A DNA stretch of 64,000 nucleotides. Origin: Vanessa cardui (taxonomy: Eukaryota > Arthropoda > Insecta > Lepidoptera > Nymphalidae). Location: NCBI RefSeq assembly GCF_905220365.1, contig NC_061126.1, positions 13,640,001 through 13,704,000 on the forward strand. The letters run 5' to 3'. The position numbers and the translations under genes were made by a program. This document shows positions 1-12,900 of this stretch, one piece after another; within the stretch, counting starts at the first letter, position 1; each line of letters starts with the position of its first letter. The notes below the pieces were generated by a model that worked only from the letters and a program-made list of their open reading frames with translations, did no database searches and was not told the DNA's origin.

Positions 1-844
1 CTGTGTTCTAGTGTCTTGAATATATTGTTGCCATTCCTCAGACATTCTATTGTATATATAGGACGTGTAGTTAAGCAATAGCGCTAGTAATAGTAAATTT
101 ATTAAGACACAAAATGTTTGGTTGTAATAGAGTGATAAACGGTGATGAGCGGTAAATTTAAATTTACTAGTTAAATAGGTTAAAACAAAAGTAAAATCAT
201 GGAATATTATTAAATAATGAGATCAAAAAGTTGCACTTCAGCAGAATATAAAAAAGTGCACACGCTTCTATAAACGTATCGGTGTTTTAATGGTGGTAAA
301 ATGAAGTTTGTTGTATTTATTTATGCAACGATTTTTTGACAGATAAAAACGTCAAGATAACTTTGTCATTTTATTTAGTATTGCCAGTAACACAAGTAAT
401 AACTCAAAGTTGATCGTGTGGTCACTGTCAAGAGATTATCGTCATTGATATGATAAACAACAATAAAGGATCACTTCTTATTTGAAAAAAAAATTGTGAT
501 ATAACCTAGTTCTACTACTTAATGTAAGTAAGAATAATTATTTATTTGCTTCAAATACTTTAATCTATAACATAATAAATATTTGTCATTATTTTTGGTG
601 TAGTACTTGTTTAAAAAAATATTTTAACCTTATACAAAAATGAAGTAGATTGTTGTAATTAAGGCATTTGTAAGAAACAATTCTTGACAATAACACTATA
701 TTATGTTAAATAATTGAAATAGAAATTTGTTTAAAAATATTATTTTATACAATAAAATTTCATTAAGATGTTCATACTCATTTTAAGTATTTATAATGAT
801 TAATATTTGAAAAATATTTTAAAGCCATTCATTTATAAGTAACA
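1..844. other. AT-rich stretch without a recognisable gene
   Basis: I see no convincing coding exon, RNA gene or full repeat on either strand. The sequence is AT-rich with short poly-A and poly-T runs. If the candidate exon at 845-1107 is real, this would be its 3' UTR and downstream DNA; a minus-strand AATAAA (TTTATT on the plus strand) lies near 540. Confidence 0.4.
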
Positions 845-1107
845 TTATAAATAAATAAAAATGTTTGAATAATAATTAGAGTAATAGTTATAGTAATAGT
901 TCATATCTGCCACTTTTACTGTCCATGTTTTGGTTACTCGGTAGCTTGTAATATTGTGATCTGTAAACTTCTGTAGCCATCTGGGAGGTGTCCAAAAGTT
1001 AGGTATTTCGCATTTGACATTTTTGTTAAGTAGGTAGTCAGTTGAAGAGCACAGAGTACTTATTATTAGTGAATTAGTGTCATTGGCTAGGTGGTGGTTC
1101 TTGAAAT
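845..1107 (-). CDS. Possible terminal coding exon of an unidentified minus-strand gene
   Basis: On the minus strand the frame is open for about 92 codons, long for such AT-rich DNA. It contains a good splice acceptor (TTTTCAG at 1108-1114), after which about 86 residues run to a TAA at 845-847. The translation looks protein-like in its first two thirds (for example NFWTPPRWLQKFTDHN and SYRVTKTWTVKV) and then becomes Tyr/Asn-rich low complexity. No start codon or upstream exon is certain. A weak candidate upstream exon lies at about 2391-2445 (minus): it follows an AG, ends at GTATAA-like sequence and would join in phase. I do not recognise a family. It could be a chance open frame. Confidence 0.25.
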
Positions 1108-3350
1108 CTGAAAAATGTTTATGTGACTATATAAATGAGAAACATCTTTAGGAGGCCCTTTAAGTAAAAAAATTAAGAGAAATTCTTGACAGGCTCTTCT
1201 GTGTTAGTTTTGTAGTATTTAATTTTGTAATCGACAATTCAGAATAATTATTGATGCGAATTAATATCTACAATAAAACATCGACGCGCGTTGAACTTTT
1301 TGTCTCGTTTTTAGCATATGTGTTTTTTATTTCCAATGTATGGATGTCTAAATTTTAATAATATACCAAGGACATGTTCATAATAAATCTTCATCAGGCA
1401 AGATATTTGACAATTTGTGCGGGCTTTGGATCATGCTCTATTATTGGTAAATACATTTTAATGAAATTTTATAGTTTTAATATTATTCGATTTAGTATTT
1501 ATAGTTTAAAATCTCTTTTAAAATATAGTTCATTATTTTATTGTCGTTCTTAAGTAATAGAAATATAAAAACTTTATTAATTAAGGCAACAAGTTGTTAT
1601 GTATGTTAGTTTCTTTTAAAAAGCTTATATATATTAAATTTTTTGTATGGTGAAGTAAAAAAGCTTTAAAAAATAATTTTATTAAAAAAAATTTGGAATA
1701 TTTATAACAAATATTACAATTTGAGATTATATTTTTTTAAATCCTGCTTTTTTTTTATTCTAAAGTAAAAAAAGTGTGCAAAGGATTTAGGAATAGTTAA
1801 AAATACAATAGGAATAACGAAAGACATCAGATGAAACAAAAACTAATATGATTAATATATACATAAGGAAAAATGTTTTATTTTTCTGTCAATATCATGA
1901 AAACTATAGAATGCTTAAATGTATGATTGATCCATCGAAGCTGAATTGAATGGATGGTTACAGGCTACTAGGCTACTCGATTATGTGTTCTATTGATTTT
2001 CCTACTAATTTAATCAAGTGACGTAGCAAATTTTTACTTATAGTTAGTAATAGGGTTCTACATTTATTATGCATACATATAATAAAGATTATTTTACTTA
2101 AATTCATGAAGACATATTGAAAGCCAGTGTTAGACCTTTTACAAAGAAAACTTATCTTGCAAATATGTTTCCTATAATAGTTTTAATTATGAGTTCTGCA
2201 ATACAAGACAAGTATTATTTAGGTAGAACCTAAGTCTTTAGAATAACATTATTCACTTATCACCAATTTCCTCTACTGGCAAATTGTATGGTGAATTATT
2301 TTTAAAGTATTGTTAATATATAGCTTAAAAATAATAAAATAAACCAATATAATTTGAGACATGATTAATAAATATATAATTTTATACCAATGTTGCATGT
2401 GTAAGGGGCAGGTGTAGGTACCTTTTGTCCTGTTTTGTATCCCTGCCAATGTTTATGCAAAATATCATGATCAATAAAGTAGTTAAGATGTGAAGGCATA
2501 ACATATTTGCACTTGCTTTATACAATATTAGCTGGTACAGTAATATTGAATATAAATGTATATACCTGACACTGATAATAACACACCAACATTAGGTGTT
2601 AATCCTTTGTTTTCATTTTCAATATTTGTGTTGAAAATTTGAACTGTTTCTTCATCAGCAGTTTATTACCACACGGTAGTGTATTTTTAGTTTCATTGTG
2701 AGTTGTTCTCAACCTTTGTAATTTTAAACTCTAAAACAATGAGTCAAATAAATATTTATTTTAATAATACACATTAAATTATTGACATACTATGGTACTA
2801 TTAACAATTTAGTGAACTTTGTAGTATTTTGGCTTACATTTATTTTCTCATACATAATTTTATGATAGTGTTTTAACTTTCAACCCAGTTACTAAATTTA
2901 AACATTTAGCAGACATGTAAACTCATACTATGTTGATATCTTTTGTTTTTATTTTTTACCAAAATCTTGTACAATTTTTTTTTAATTATTGTTAAATTGA
3001 AAAGATATGTAGGTTTTAATGTTGAAATACCTTATTATTATTGCTGAACCATTGTAAGTATATAAGGTAGTATCTGTTATAAAAAGATAAAATTATGTTT
3101 ATTAGGTATTCAAAACATACATTTTGAGAACTTTTTGTAGTCTGTAATCTGTACAAAGTATTCTTGTACTTTTTGTTTCAAAATTTGCTCATTGTTATCA
3201 AAGGCCACTAGCCTAGTTTTATTGTTTGAAATTGTATTGATACATTCCAGAACGTTTGGAAAAACGAAATATACTAATCACTAGACAATGAATGTATTCC
3301 AAAAACAAAATATTGTCTTCACCATAAAAAGTAAAACAAAGAACATCTTG
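1108..3350. other. AT-rich region without a supported gene
   Basis: Only short open frames are present. A short plus-strand frame at 1374-1446 starts with ATG and ends at a GTAAAT donor-like site, and short minus-strand frames lie at 2391-2740. None could be joined into a gene model. This may be a long 5' intron of the gene at 4545, or intergenic DNA. Confidence 0.35.
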
Positions 3351-3586
3351 TATCATCATCATCATCATCACCTTGTATCTCGTCATCATCACCTTGTATC
3401 TCGTCATCCACCATGTTGTGACACTTTAAATTGTACGTGTCATACTTTCTTAATCACGTACCGTCAAATCACGCCACAATAATAATTGTACTCAAATTCT
3501 CCACAGAAAATCACCTTGTAGCTTGCCCTCATATAAAATCGCGACCTTGGGTTAAGTTCCACGTGCTCTAACCATTGAGTCGCCTT
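3351..3586 (-). mobile_element. Diverged tRNA-derived SINE with trinucleotide tail
   Basis: Read on the minus strand, the element begins with a tRNA-like head at 3545-3586 that has a good A box (TGGTTAGAGCACG) and a decayed B box. It ends in a (GAT)n-like run at 3351-3375, preceded by two copies of a roughly 21-bp unit (CAAGGTGATGATGACGAGATA). The head resembles the tRNA-type SINEs found elsewhere in this window (for example at 22811). Overlapping small open frames on both strands are by-products of the repeat. Confidence 0.45.
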
Positions 3587-4525
3587 GGCTCGTCTTAAAT
3601 ATACTTAAATATTAATAAAGAATAATGTTTACATTTAAAGGATCGATGTATCTCACGACTACATTTTGTTTTCAAGGAGTGGCGTCCGAAAATAGTACCT
3701 ATATGCATTAATGTTCGATTATGATCGTAATAGTAAAATTGATATTATCACGAACTGAGCCAAAATATTTCCATTATCCGTGCACAAAACAACATAAAGT
3801 TGTCCTTGAATATGTGGTATACTACTTGCTTATTACGGGTTCGGCTGTGCATGTACAAAGTTATCGTTGTAGTCATTATGCTAAACCGCAGAACAATATA
3901 TTAAATTACGTATTTATTTTTAAATACACGGTAATATAATACTTACAATGTTAGAAAACGATTCATGCTTCTATTAATTATAAAGGTATATACTTTAAAT
4001 TAAATATTGTTTGTAAAGCAAGGAAAAATACGAAAACATTCATATACAACTTGATAAATATTAGATATTTCTGCCAAGAGAAAAGCAATAGGCAGCAGTA
4101 TTAATTACGTTCATGTACCGATTATAATCAAATTGTAAGGGTGTAGGTATGAAGGAAAAGCAATGTTAAGCGATATGCGGTGTCCCAGATATGTCGGTCG
4201 GGGCTGGGCGCTAACTGGCGAACGGAAATCGCTTAGCGACAACATTGTTGTTCAGTTTTCCAGCTACATTCTAGAAAATAAATGTTGTGTACCTACAAAA
4301 AAATATTTTGCACGTAAAATTGAAAGCTTGCGATTACGATTACATATCACACCAAATTTAATATTATTTGATTTTTTTATACCTTTACCAATGCTTATCT
4401 TAACAGGATTGGTTTTTATCGAATAGCTACACATATTGTTTTTTCAGTGTGACGTATAATGTTACAAACATTTTAGTTTGTCGATAAAAAATTTATCCTA
4501 ACAGTGATTACCTTTTCTACAGGCA

Positions 4526-4537
4526 ATGAACACTTGA
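4526..4537 (+). promoter_or_regulatory. Minimal upstream ORF (Met-Asn-Thr-stop)
   Basis: A strong splice acceptor (polypyrimidine CCTTTTCTACAG ending at 4522) shows that the next gene's start codon lies in an internal exon beginning at 4523. The only other ATG in that leader segment opens a 3-codon frame that stops 7 nt before the main ATG at 4545. Such minimal uORFs usually lower translation of the main frame. Confidence 0.45.
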
Positions 4538-4544
4538 CCGCAAC

Positions 4545-5420
4545 ATGGAACACCAAGATGGATGGAGCGGTGGAGAAACGACTGCAGCTGACAATACTAC
4601 CGAGCGCTCGCAGACAGATCGGGATCGCGTACGAATTGAATTCTATGCTACCTACGACGTCATGACCGGCGTGCGTATAGCCGCTACCCTTGGCGGCTTT
4701 TTTGCACTAATGGTCTTTTTAATCGTTTATAAGAGCCGGAGTAAATCTGTGAAAGCTCTGAATGATCCAAAAATCGTAGAATTAGCCGAAGCAGTTGTGG
4801 CTGAAGAGCAAGCTGTAGAGGAAGAAAGACAATTGACGGCTGCTTTAGAGGAAGCACGTTCGGAGCGGGCTCGCTCTCGCCCGTCTATAGGAGAAATGCC
4901 GCTGTGGACGAGAACGGCGCGGTTCGCTTCCTATGGTGGAGGTTACGGTAGCTTATTAGCACCACCTCGGAGACTTTCAACGTTACGTGGTGATTCGCTT
5001 CCCGGTTCAGCGCTAAGGTTTAGTGAAAGACGAGCCTCGGGGGGACCTCGTGATAGGCGATTAAGCTCGGCTACATGCTCGAGTTCAGGGAGTTCCTATT
5101 TGGAAAGACGTGGTTCATCAGTGGTGTGCTCTTTACCGGAACGCCGGTTGTCACCCTGTCCTAGTGAACGGCTGGCGCCGCTGGCATCGGTCGGTAGCGT
5201 GGGTCCGTCGTTTGTGGTGGAGTGTGACCTTGCATCAGTAGGTGCGGATTCTGTGTTTGCAGAAGACGACGCGGACTCCACAGACGACGAAGTGGAGCAG
5301 TTTTCGACTGATAGCGGCGGACCTGAAGCCGGCACGTCCGAGTGCACGGAACTCACAAGTCGGCCGGTACTCCCCATGCGTATCGATCGCGCTTCGCACT
5401 CTCGTGAAACGTTATTCTAG
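4545..5420 (+). CDS. Single-pass membrane protein of unknown function, 291 aa
   Basis: The coding region is one open frame from an ATG with A at -3; a splice acceptor just upstream (AG ending at 4522) shows the 5' leader is spliced. The short polar N-terminus (about 40 residues, with a possible N-glycosylation site at Asn17) has no cleavable signal. One hydrophobic segment follows at about residues 43-62. Next come a basic stop-transfer patch (KSRSKSVK), a charged Glu/Ala/Arg helix likely to form a coiled coil (about 75-112), and a long disordered Ser/Arg-rich tail with acidic patches near 235-255 and repeated ERR/RRxS motifs that could be phosphorylation sites. A type I or III single-span protein with a cytosolic tail is inferred. 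The coding part is more GC-rich than its flanks, supporting a real gene. I do not recognise the family. Confidence 0.8.
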   Translation: MEHQDGWSGGETTAADNTTERSQTDRDRVRIEFYATYDVMTGVRIAATLGGFFALMVFLIVYKSRSKSVKALNDPKIVELAEAVVAEEQAVEEERQLTAALEEARSERARSRPSIGEMPLWTRTARFASYGGGYGSLLAPPRRLSTLRGDSLPGSALRFSERRASGGPRDRRLSSATCSSSGSSYLERRGSSVVCSLPERRLSPCPSERLAPLASVGSVGPSFVVECDLASVGADSVFAEDDADSTDDEVEQFSTDSGGPEAGTSECTELTSRPVLPMRIDRASHSRETLF

Positions 5421-8400
5421 TCGCCGGCGCTTTTCGCTGGATGTTATATGTTATTTAAATGTTAAGATGTCGACTTTTTCGTATTAATATGTTTATATAT
5501 AGATAGAAACATATCAATTTAAGAATTATTTGACGTATCTATATTAATTTTTGTGCAAGGAATTCATGACTGACTAAATCAATTGACGATGTTAAACTCT
5601 CGTTTTTTCATAAAGGTTAAAAATCTTTTTATTTCTCCGTTATGCGAACAAATATACTGCTTGTGCCTATGTTTGATATATTATATTTTCACTAAAGTCA
5701 CGATTTTCCAACGTAAATATGAAACTATTAATACGAATGCGTCGATATTTTGATGTAAATTGTATTGTGTAAATAATTTGTTTTGTTAATATATTCATGT
5801 ATCGCAATGTTAATGTTTTCAGATCATGATAGAATTTTTTCGCGAATTTAATTCGATTCGCGGCTGTTAGTTTAAAAATGTCTGAAACTGAATATCGAAG
5901 CTTACTAGTCAAACTCTGATGCTTTATATGTTACATAGTATATAGAATTGTATTATAAAAGTATTATTTCCGTATCGGTACTCAGTTTCTATGAAATGGC
6001 CAAAGATACCGCGAGATACATATATTTTTGCGAATATTATTTACTACACAGAACAGGCTTCCCATATAACGGTAAAATGTTTCGGGAGTATGAATAATTA
6101 AAATAAAAACGTTTTTTAAACCACACCGGGGTGACAGGAATACGTTTTTGTTACATTTTTCTGTTTCATTGTTGTACGTGAGGATTCGATACAAAACTGG
6201 TAATGTCACCAACTAGTGTTCTTTTTTAATAATATTAGGTAAAGTAATAATCTGCCGAATTAGTCTTTAAAAGGCGCATTAATATACTCAATTGTAATCA
6301 TTAGTGTCAGACCAGTTTCAGGTAATTATTAATTTATTTTCTATTTAATACTAAAATAAAAATATGTGTTCATTTAAAAAGTTATATACGAAACGTTTTG
6401 AACGAACGTGAATCGTTACGGGCTGGTTTCAGTTGGGTTCAATATAAATTTTACTTTTTGGAAAGCAGCACCTACGTTTCATTCGTGTGACCTGAATCGC
6501 AACCGAGTCGCAAACTATTTCCATACAGTCCTGCTGCATGAAAACAGTCTAATACATTGTCGAATATGACCCATGTTCACTTTTTGTTTAACTGCAAGTT
6601 TTTATCACAAATTTGATTAACGTTTTGAAACACGCACAAGGTAACTTAATCTTAAATAGTTTATTTACTTTTCGGACAATAAAATTACATATTAAATATC
6701 TTATTAGTTTTCGTGATAGACGCATTCGATACGCAGCTTCGCGCTAGTATAATTTTCTTGAAATAATAGTAACCGTAAAACATAGGACATATAAATTTAG
6801 CTCGCCTGGATAGGTACCACCCACTCTTATAGGTTCTAATGCGATACGGCAATACTTAGTTTTGTTATGTTCTGTTCGGAAGCCTGAGTAAGCCAGTGTA
6901 ACTACTGGCAGAAAGGACATAAAATCTTAGCTCTTAATTTTGGTAACGCATCGACGATGTAAGGATTGGTTAATCATTTTATAAGGGTTGACTACTACCA
7001 ATCAGGTGGCCCGTTTACCTATATTGTAAATAATAAATATATAAGTAAAAGACCTACAAACTGGTACAGACGTTTTCTCCTCTCGAGGTGATGAATAGGA
7101 GCTTATTTCGCGACAATACTCCAATGCGGTTCGGTGAATTACACGTGTGGCAATTTATTTGGTCAAGAGAAATGTAATTTTACCATTAGAACATCAAGAC
7201 TCTTAAATAGTCAATTTTTAATTTTCCAATCAAACTATTCTCTTAAACCTGTTAAACTATTCACCCAGCAATAATATATCGTAACGTAAGCTTTGCGTCG
7301 TTTTTATTGTTCTTTCATTCAAACATCGTTTAATCCGAAACTAGTAATCTAAATGATAATGTCCAAAGGAACAAATTTGAATCTGTGAATACGACTACGT
7401 TGTGTAACCAAAAATTCAGCTTAAGTTACTCGTAGCCCTTGGACTTATCTATTATGTTACGTTCACAAAAATATACTTTAAGAGAGTATGAATCAACCGT
7501 ATGTAAATCTAAATTTTGCTTAAAGCTTTCGCGATTATGATAAAAACTTTTTTAAATATTTTTTTCTAATTTGAAACAAAGAGCTAGAGTACCTATCTGA
7601 AAAGAGTATAGATATATGCCCTATGTAAAGATTCCCTTGTATTAAATTTCCATGTATGTTACAGTATTTAAGAGTCCGTTTTAAATATTGATGTAAATCC
7701 ATGAACATGTGTCCGTAATGAATCCGATATTCCTTTTTTAAATCTTAAATAGAATGATAGTTAGAAAACGTAATAATTCGTTGAGTAGCGCGCTGGATTG
7801 AGAATCCTATACCTCAATAAGAAAAGTAACATTAAAAAAATAAAATAGTCGTGTAAAATGTTATGTTATAGCCGGGTAAAATTGTATGATGAAAACGCTT
7901 AAGTAATAAAGCTATTGTCACTATATGGTGTAGATCTTAGAAAGGAATGTTTTTTTTATCATTATAGGTTGTTATAAATTTGTAAGCGAATGTTAAAATG
8001 AATGTTACCTATTGCTGTTTGTGTAGAAGGCTATTATAAAAAAAAGAGAATTGTCTTAGTAATAAAATTATGGCTTCTTGGTAAAAATATGCCAAAACAC
8101 AAGTGTGATATCGGTCGTATTAGCGAGTAGTTTTGGAAGGTTTGTTAAAAGGGCAAAGTTAAAATTTATTGCATATTTGAACTATTTTGGACTATAAGCA
8201 AAACTCGAAACTTATTTCCACAGAGGAAAATAACTTTGAAAACAGGGATTTTTACTCTGCCTGCTAAATTATTAATATTATTTTTAATGTAAGTAATCGA
8301 CAGTTGTTTACAGCTTTTAGATGAGTCGTTTTTATCAACTATGGATCTGATGCAATATATATGTATATCTGAAAAATCCACGAACTTTTCATGGCATTTT

Positions 8401-9997
8401 AAACTGTAGATAGTACTAACTCGGTAGGGTAGTCGTCAAGTCAATTTTAAATTGTATATTTGTACTATAGTGTTTGAATCATCCCTTACACACTAAAAGG
8501 GCACACGAGAAAATTCGTCCTTCGAACAATAACTATTAATGGGAGGGGCGGCCTAATAAATTACTGCTTGTACCTACGGATACACTACGAATATCACTTG
8601 TCAAGGATACTGCCACTGTTCTCTCGTTTAGTAACAATGTAATACGCACACCGGGGTTTTATTGATTCTAGTGTGCCGATCCCGTCTACAGCGGGCCCAG
8701 TAGATCAACTAACACAGATCTTTTTTATTACGAATTAGATTTACGTGTTAGTTTATGTAACTGTTCGTTGCTCGAATTAAAAAGAGCTCCCAGTAGCCTG
8801 TAAAATGTTGAAATGTATGTAAAAAAATATTGTAAATATAAAACACAACTCAACTGTCGTTTCATTTTTGATGATCGCATTTTTGGTTTCCTGTATAAAC
8901 AATTGCCGGTTTGGAGGAACATAAAACTATAATAAAATTAAATATGACCCAATAAATTTTGGTTCACCAAACCGCCAAAGCTAATAGCGACTCGCAAGTG
9001 ACGTGAATTGACGCATCTATATTAATTCCAGTTTTATAACGTTTTCTTAAAAAACACCTCAGTAATTAAAAATTCTCCCGCATCCTACGTAGTCGTACGT
9101 ATTTATTATTTTTTAATAAATCTTGTACATGACTGTTTAGAACTTTCAATTTTGGCACTTAGTAGCTACTATAGAATACTTATTGATTACATATTACATT
9201 AAGCAAGAATTGTTATCAAGGATCTGATAACAAATTCCAGTGCCTAAATTTAAAAAGTTACTACCGACATAAATGTTAAACGTAATTTGCAGTAGAGCTG
9301 GGCCATTTTTTTTAAATACTAATTTCCAGTAAAAAGTATACCTAAAACTATAATACTCTTAGAACGAATATAAATTTAGTTTGCAAGAATATATTCTTCT
9401 AGGATTAAACGCTCATATCACACGTTGAAGCTAATTTTTAAAACTTGTCTATCAATATGTATTATTATACTATTTTTATTCTCAATCTACTTATAAACAG
9501 CTTCAACTGCTATAACGTTTATTTTTGTCACAATTCGCATCTTTATTTAATTTAATGTTATTTAGGAAAAAGTCTTTGCAGTAGATCTTACGTGAAAAAA
9601 GAATTTTGACAGAAATTCGGTATGTCTAAATACATATCTATATACATGCTGAAATAGTTTATTTACTGTTACTAGATATGTATTGGTAGGTTACCTAAGA
9701 TCCTTTAGGCAGCTCTTAAAACAGCCAAGGGCTGGATTGATTTTTTACCTTAAGAAATTGATATTAATCTTAGGTTTTAATTTATCATTTTCAAAATATG
9801 TTACATTTTTTTAATGATTATTTAAACAACATTAATTTTGTCAAACTTATAGTATCCGAACGTAGTTGCTTAGTTGTCACTGTCAGACACATCAAATGTC
9901 AGAGAAAGTAAAATCCTTTATACAGTGCAGACACATTTTTCATTTATATATTTAAAAAAGTCAATTAATTTGTGCTGGACGTACTAAAGAAGTAAAA
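5421..9997. other. 3' UTR and intergenic region
   Basis: The 3' end of the 4545 gene lies here. Possible AATAAA signals occur at 6355-6360 and 7905-7910, but I cannot tell which is used. Apart from a decayed SINE at 6797-7035 I see no gene. The last 150 bp before the REP start codon should contain its promoter and leader, but no clear TATA box is present. Confidence 0.4.
6797..7035 (+). mobile_element. Degenerate copy of SINE family A
   Basis: This is a diverged relative of the repeat at 13241, 17606 and 19716. It keeps recognisable blocks in order: GGTAGGTACCACCCACTC-like, AAGCCAGTGTAACTA, GACGATGTAAGGA and ATCAGGTGGCCC. Many substitutions and small gaps suggest an old insertion. Confidence 0.6.
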
Positions 9998-12900
9998 ATG
10001 GACGAAAATTTACCGAACCACTTCAATGTTATCGTTGTAGGAACAGGTATGACATATATTTTTTTTTATAAATGATACCGGGTGTGATGGCGATAGGTAG
10101 CCTACTTAGGTATCGATCTAGGCTTTTTTCATTCGTTCTGCAGTTCTGTATGACTAACATTTTACAGTTTCTAAGTAAAAGTAAAAACTACTTTAAACAG
10201 TGGAACGAATATGAAAAGGAATAACTATGCAGATTTAATATAAATCAATGCTTTTGTCTGTGTGAGCGATATGTCTGCCTCTTGCGGATTACTCATTTAT
10301 TAAATATTTGCGGAGTAGATTTGCAGTTCATTGTCTCTTTAATTTGAACACGTAATTTTTGGCCTAGTGTAAGATATTTTTCTAAGATTTAAACCCTCTT
10401 TTTTTTAGTAGAAAATAAGAAAAATATTTTAAGTTAACATAGATATTTAAAAAAAAAACAGATTTTACCATTAAAATCACTGTATTGTAAAAAAAAGGCT
10501 ATGTATAAATTTTGTTACACCTATTATGATAAATATTTTTTAATATTGGAATATTAGTATTATTTCGTAATTGTTAATCCTTTGCTAATATGTCTTATTA
10601 GAATGGTTATCATGTCAATATGAAACAAGTAAAACAAAATTAGAAGCATTTAGAACATAACCTAACTTTATATAATAATTGGTTGAATAGGTGTGGTTGA
10701 GTCAATTGTGGCTGCTGCTTGCAGTCGAATTGGCAAAGAAGTCCTCCACATTGACTGCAGTGACCACTATGGTGGTTTATGGGCCTCTTATAATTTTGAC
10801 GGGCTGCAGAAATTTATCAAAGAGGTTAAAACTGAGCCAAATAAACATTCTCAAGTGTACAACATGGAAGAGAAGTGGTACATAAATAAGTAAGTTAATT
10901 TGCTCATTATTAATGCTTTACAATCTTTTCTTTAATTTTTAATAAAAATTAAATGTATAGGAAACATAAATTAGACCTATGTACTTCTAAATAATTCATA
11001 CACAACTTATACTAGTGAATACAAAAAAATCTGAAGACATACACACAGATATTCTTAATATTTGTAATCCTGTTTGGGTAGATATCACCTACTCATTAAT
11101 TGTTCAACTGGAAAACAGTACCAATTTTTATTGTTTTGTTGGTTTGAAGGTAGCTGTGAAGAGTAAGTGCAAAGAGTTAGTGCGTGTGTTACTAACAGGC
11201 TTGAGGAACACAACATTTTTAATTCAAATGGTTCATAATACATTAGTAGTGAATGTAATTATTAACATTTCCTACATAAAATATTAAAATGAATCTTGTA
11301 CTATTGTTTCGAATAGGGATCCTCCACAGGAAGAACCAAAGGAGGAAAGTGAAGATGGTAAAGCTGAACCGGCTAAGAAAGTGTGGTCTCAAGCTGATTT
11401 CACTACAGAGTACAGGAAGTTCAATATTGACATGACGTCAAAGGTAAGGCAAACTTTCAAATTAAAATTTTTGTACTCATTAAACTTGGCTAAGCAATAA
11501 TTATTTAAATAGGCTGAGATGGCCCAGTGGTTAGAATGTGTGCATCTTAACGGATGGTTGTGGGTTCAAACCCAGGCAAGCACCACTCATATGTTTTATT
11601 TGTGTTTACAATTCATCTCGAGCTCTGCAGTGAAGAAAAACATAGTGAGGAAACTTGCACATGTCTAATTTCATAAAAATTTTGCCACATATGGCCCAGT
11701 GGTTAGATCTTAACCAATGATTGCGGGTTCAAACCCTGGCAGGCACCGCTGATTCATGTGCTTAATTTGTCTTTATAATTCATCTCGTGCTCAGCGTTGA
11801 TGGAAAACATCGTGAGGAAACTTGCATGTGTCTAATTTTATAGAAATTTTGGCACATGTGTATTCCATCAACCCGCATTAGAACAGCGTCGTGAACAGGG
11901 AGAGGAGGCCTTAGCAATAATTATACACATTTGATAGTTTGTAAATTCCATATTCTTAAGATTCAGGAATCAACTTATACAGTTACTAAATTCTCAAAAT
12001 GTTACATTATGAATCATCACAAATCTAATGATGAGTTAGCTAATCAGTGCCATTTAAAAAAAAAAAACTCAAATATATATGTTTCGTAAATTATCGGACC
12101 ATGCAGTTGTAATTACAGTTTCTATATTAATTGCGTTAAAAAATAAAATTTTGCTAATTAACTGTGGAAATATGAAACGGTAAAAGTTTGTTTATGTTTT
12201 ATAATGCCTGACAGTCCAATAGTTCTTTTACTGTTTGTTGGCTATGGTTCGCGTTTTATAGCGTCACTTTTTGTGTCATGTAAAGTACATTACGCTTAGA
12301 ATACAACTGTGACTAACAGTGGTCTTTGTCGTAGTTTTTTACTACCATTTTTTAGGCAGCGATTTCTATTCCAATGCTTTTTTTTAATTACATGAACCCT
12401 TTTTGTATACGTCAAATTACAAAAACACTTTTATTGTATTCATTATATCAAGAGATTTTTTTAAATATTAGGCGATGTATTTTACGGTCATGGACAAAAT
12501 TGTTTCTTAGTATCTAATCATCATCATTATTTTTATATATTATTCTATTATAACGCCAAGTTTCTGAAACCGCAAAGTCAATAAACCTTCTTTGGGGCAA
12601 GGTATTCGTTTCTATAAAATACCGCAAATATTCTAAATAATATAAGTCTGCCGATTCTTAAATGCAAATCCTTTGCTAAAAAACTAAACTACTATTTACT
12701 CTCAGACAGGATATGTTATGTTTAGTAAATAAATAAATCAAATTTATCTTGGTATTTCAAATGTAAAACCCTAGTCAGTTAAATAAATAATCTACATTCC
12801 ATATCGTAATAGATTTACGTTTAATATACTTGTATATAATGACCATTCCAAAGCCTATTTAAATGAAGAATTTATATATTTTTTAATTTTATTTATAAGC

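Noticed and set aside
1374..1446. Plus-strand first exon (MFIINLHQARYLTICAGFGS...)
   Set aside because: It ends at a GTAAAT donor, but no matching downstream exon was found, and the other frames are also partly open over this short stretch.
3351..3420. Possible CRISPR-like or regulatory repeat (CATCATCATCACCTTGTATC)
   Set aside because: Only two unit copies plus a trinucleotide run, at the tail of a SINE in a eukaryotic genome.
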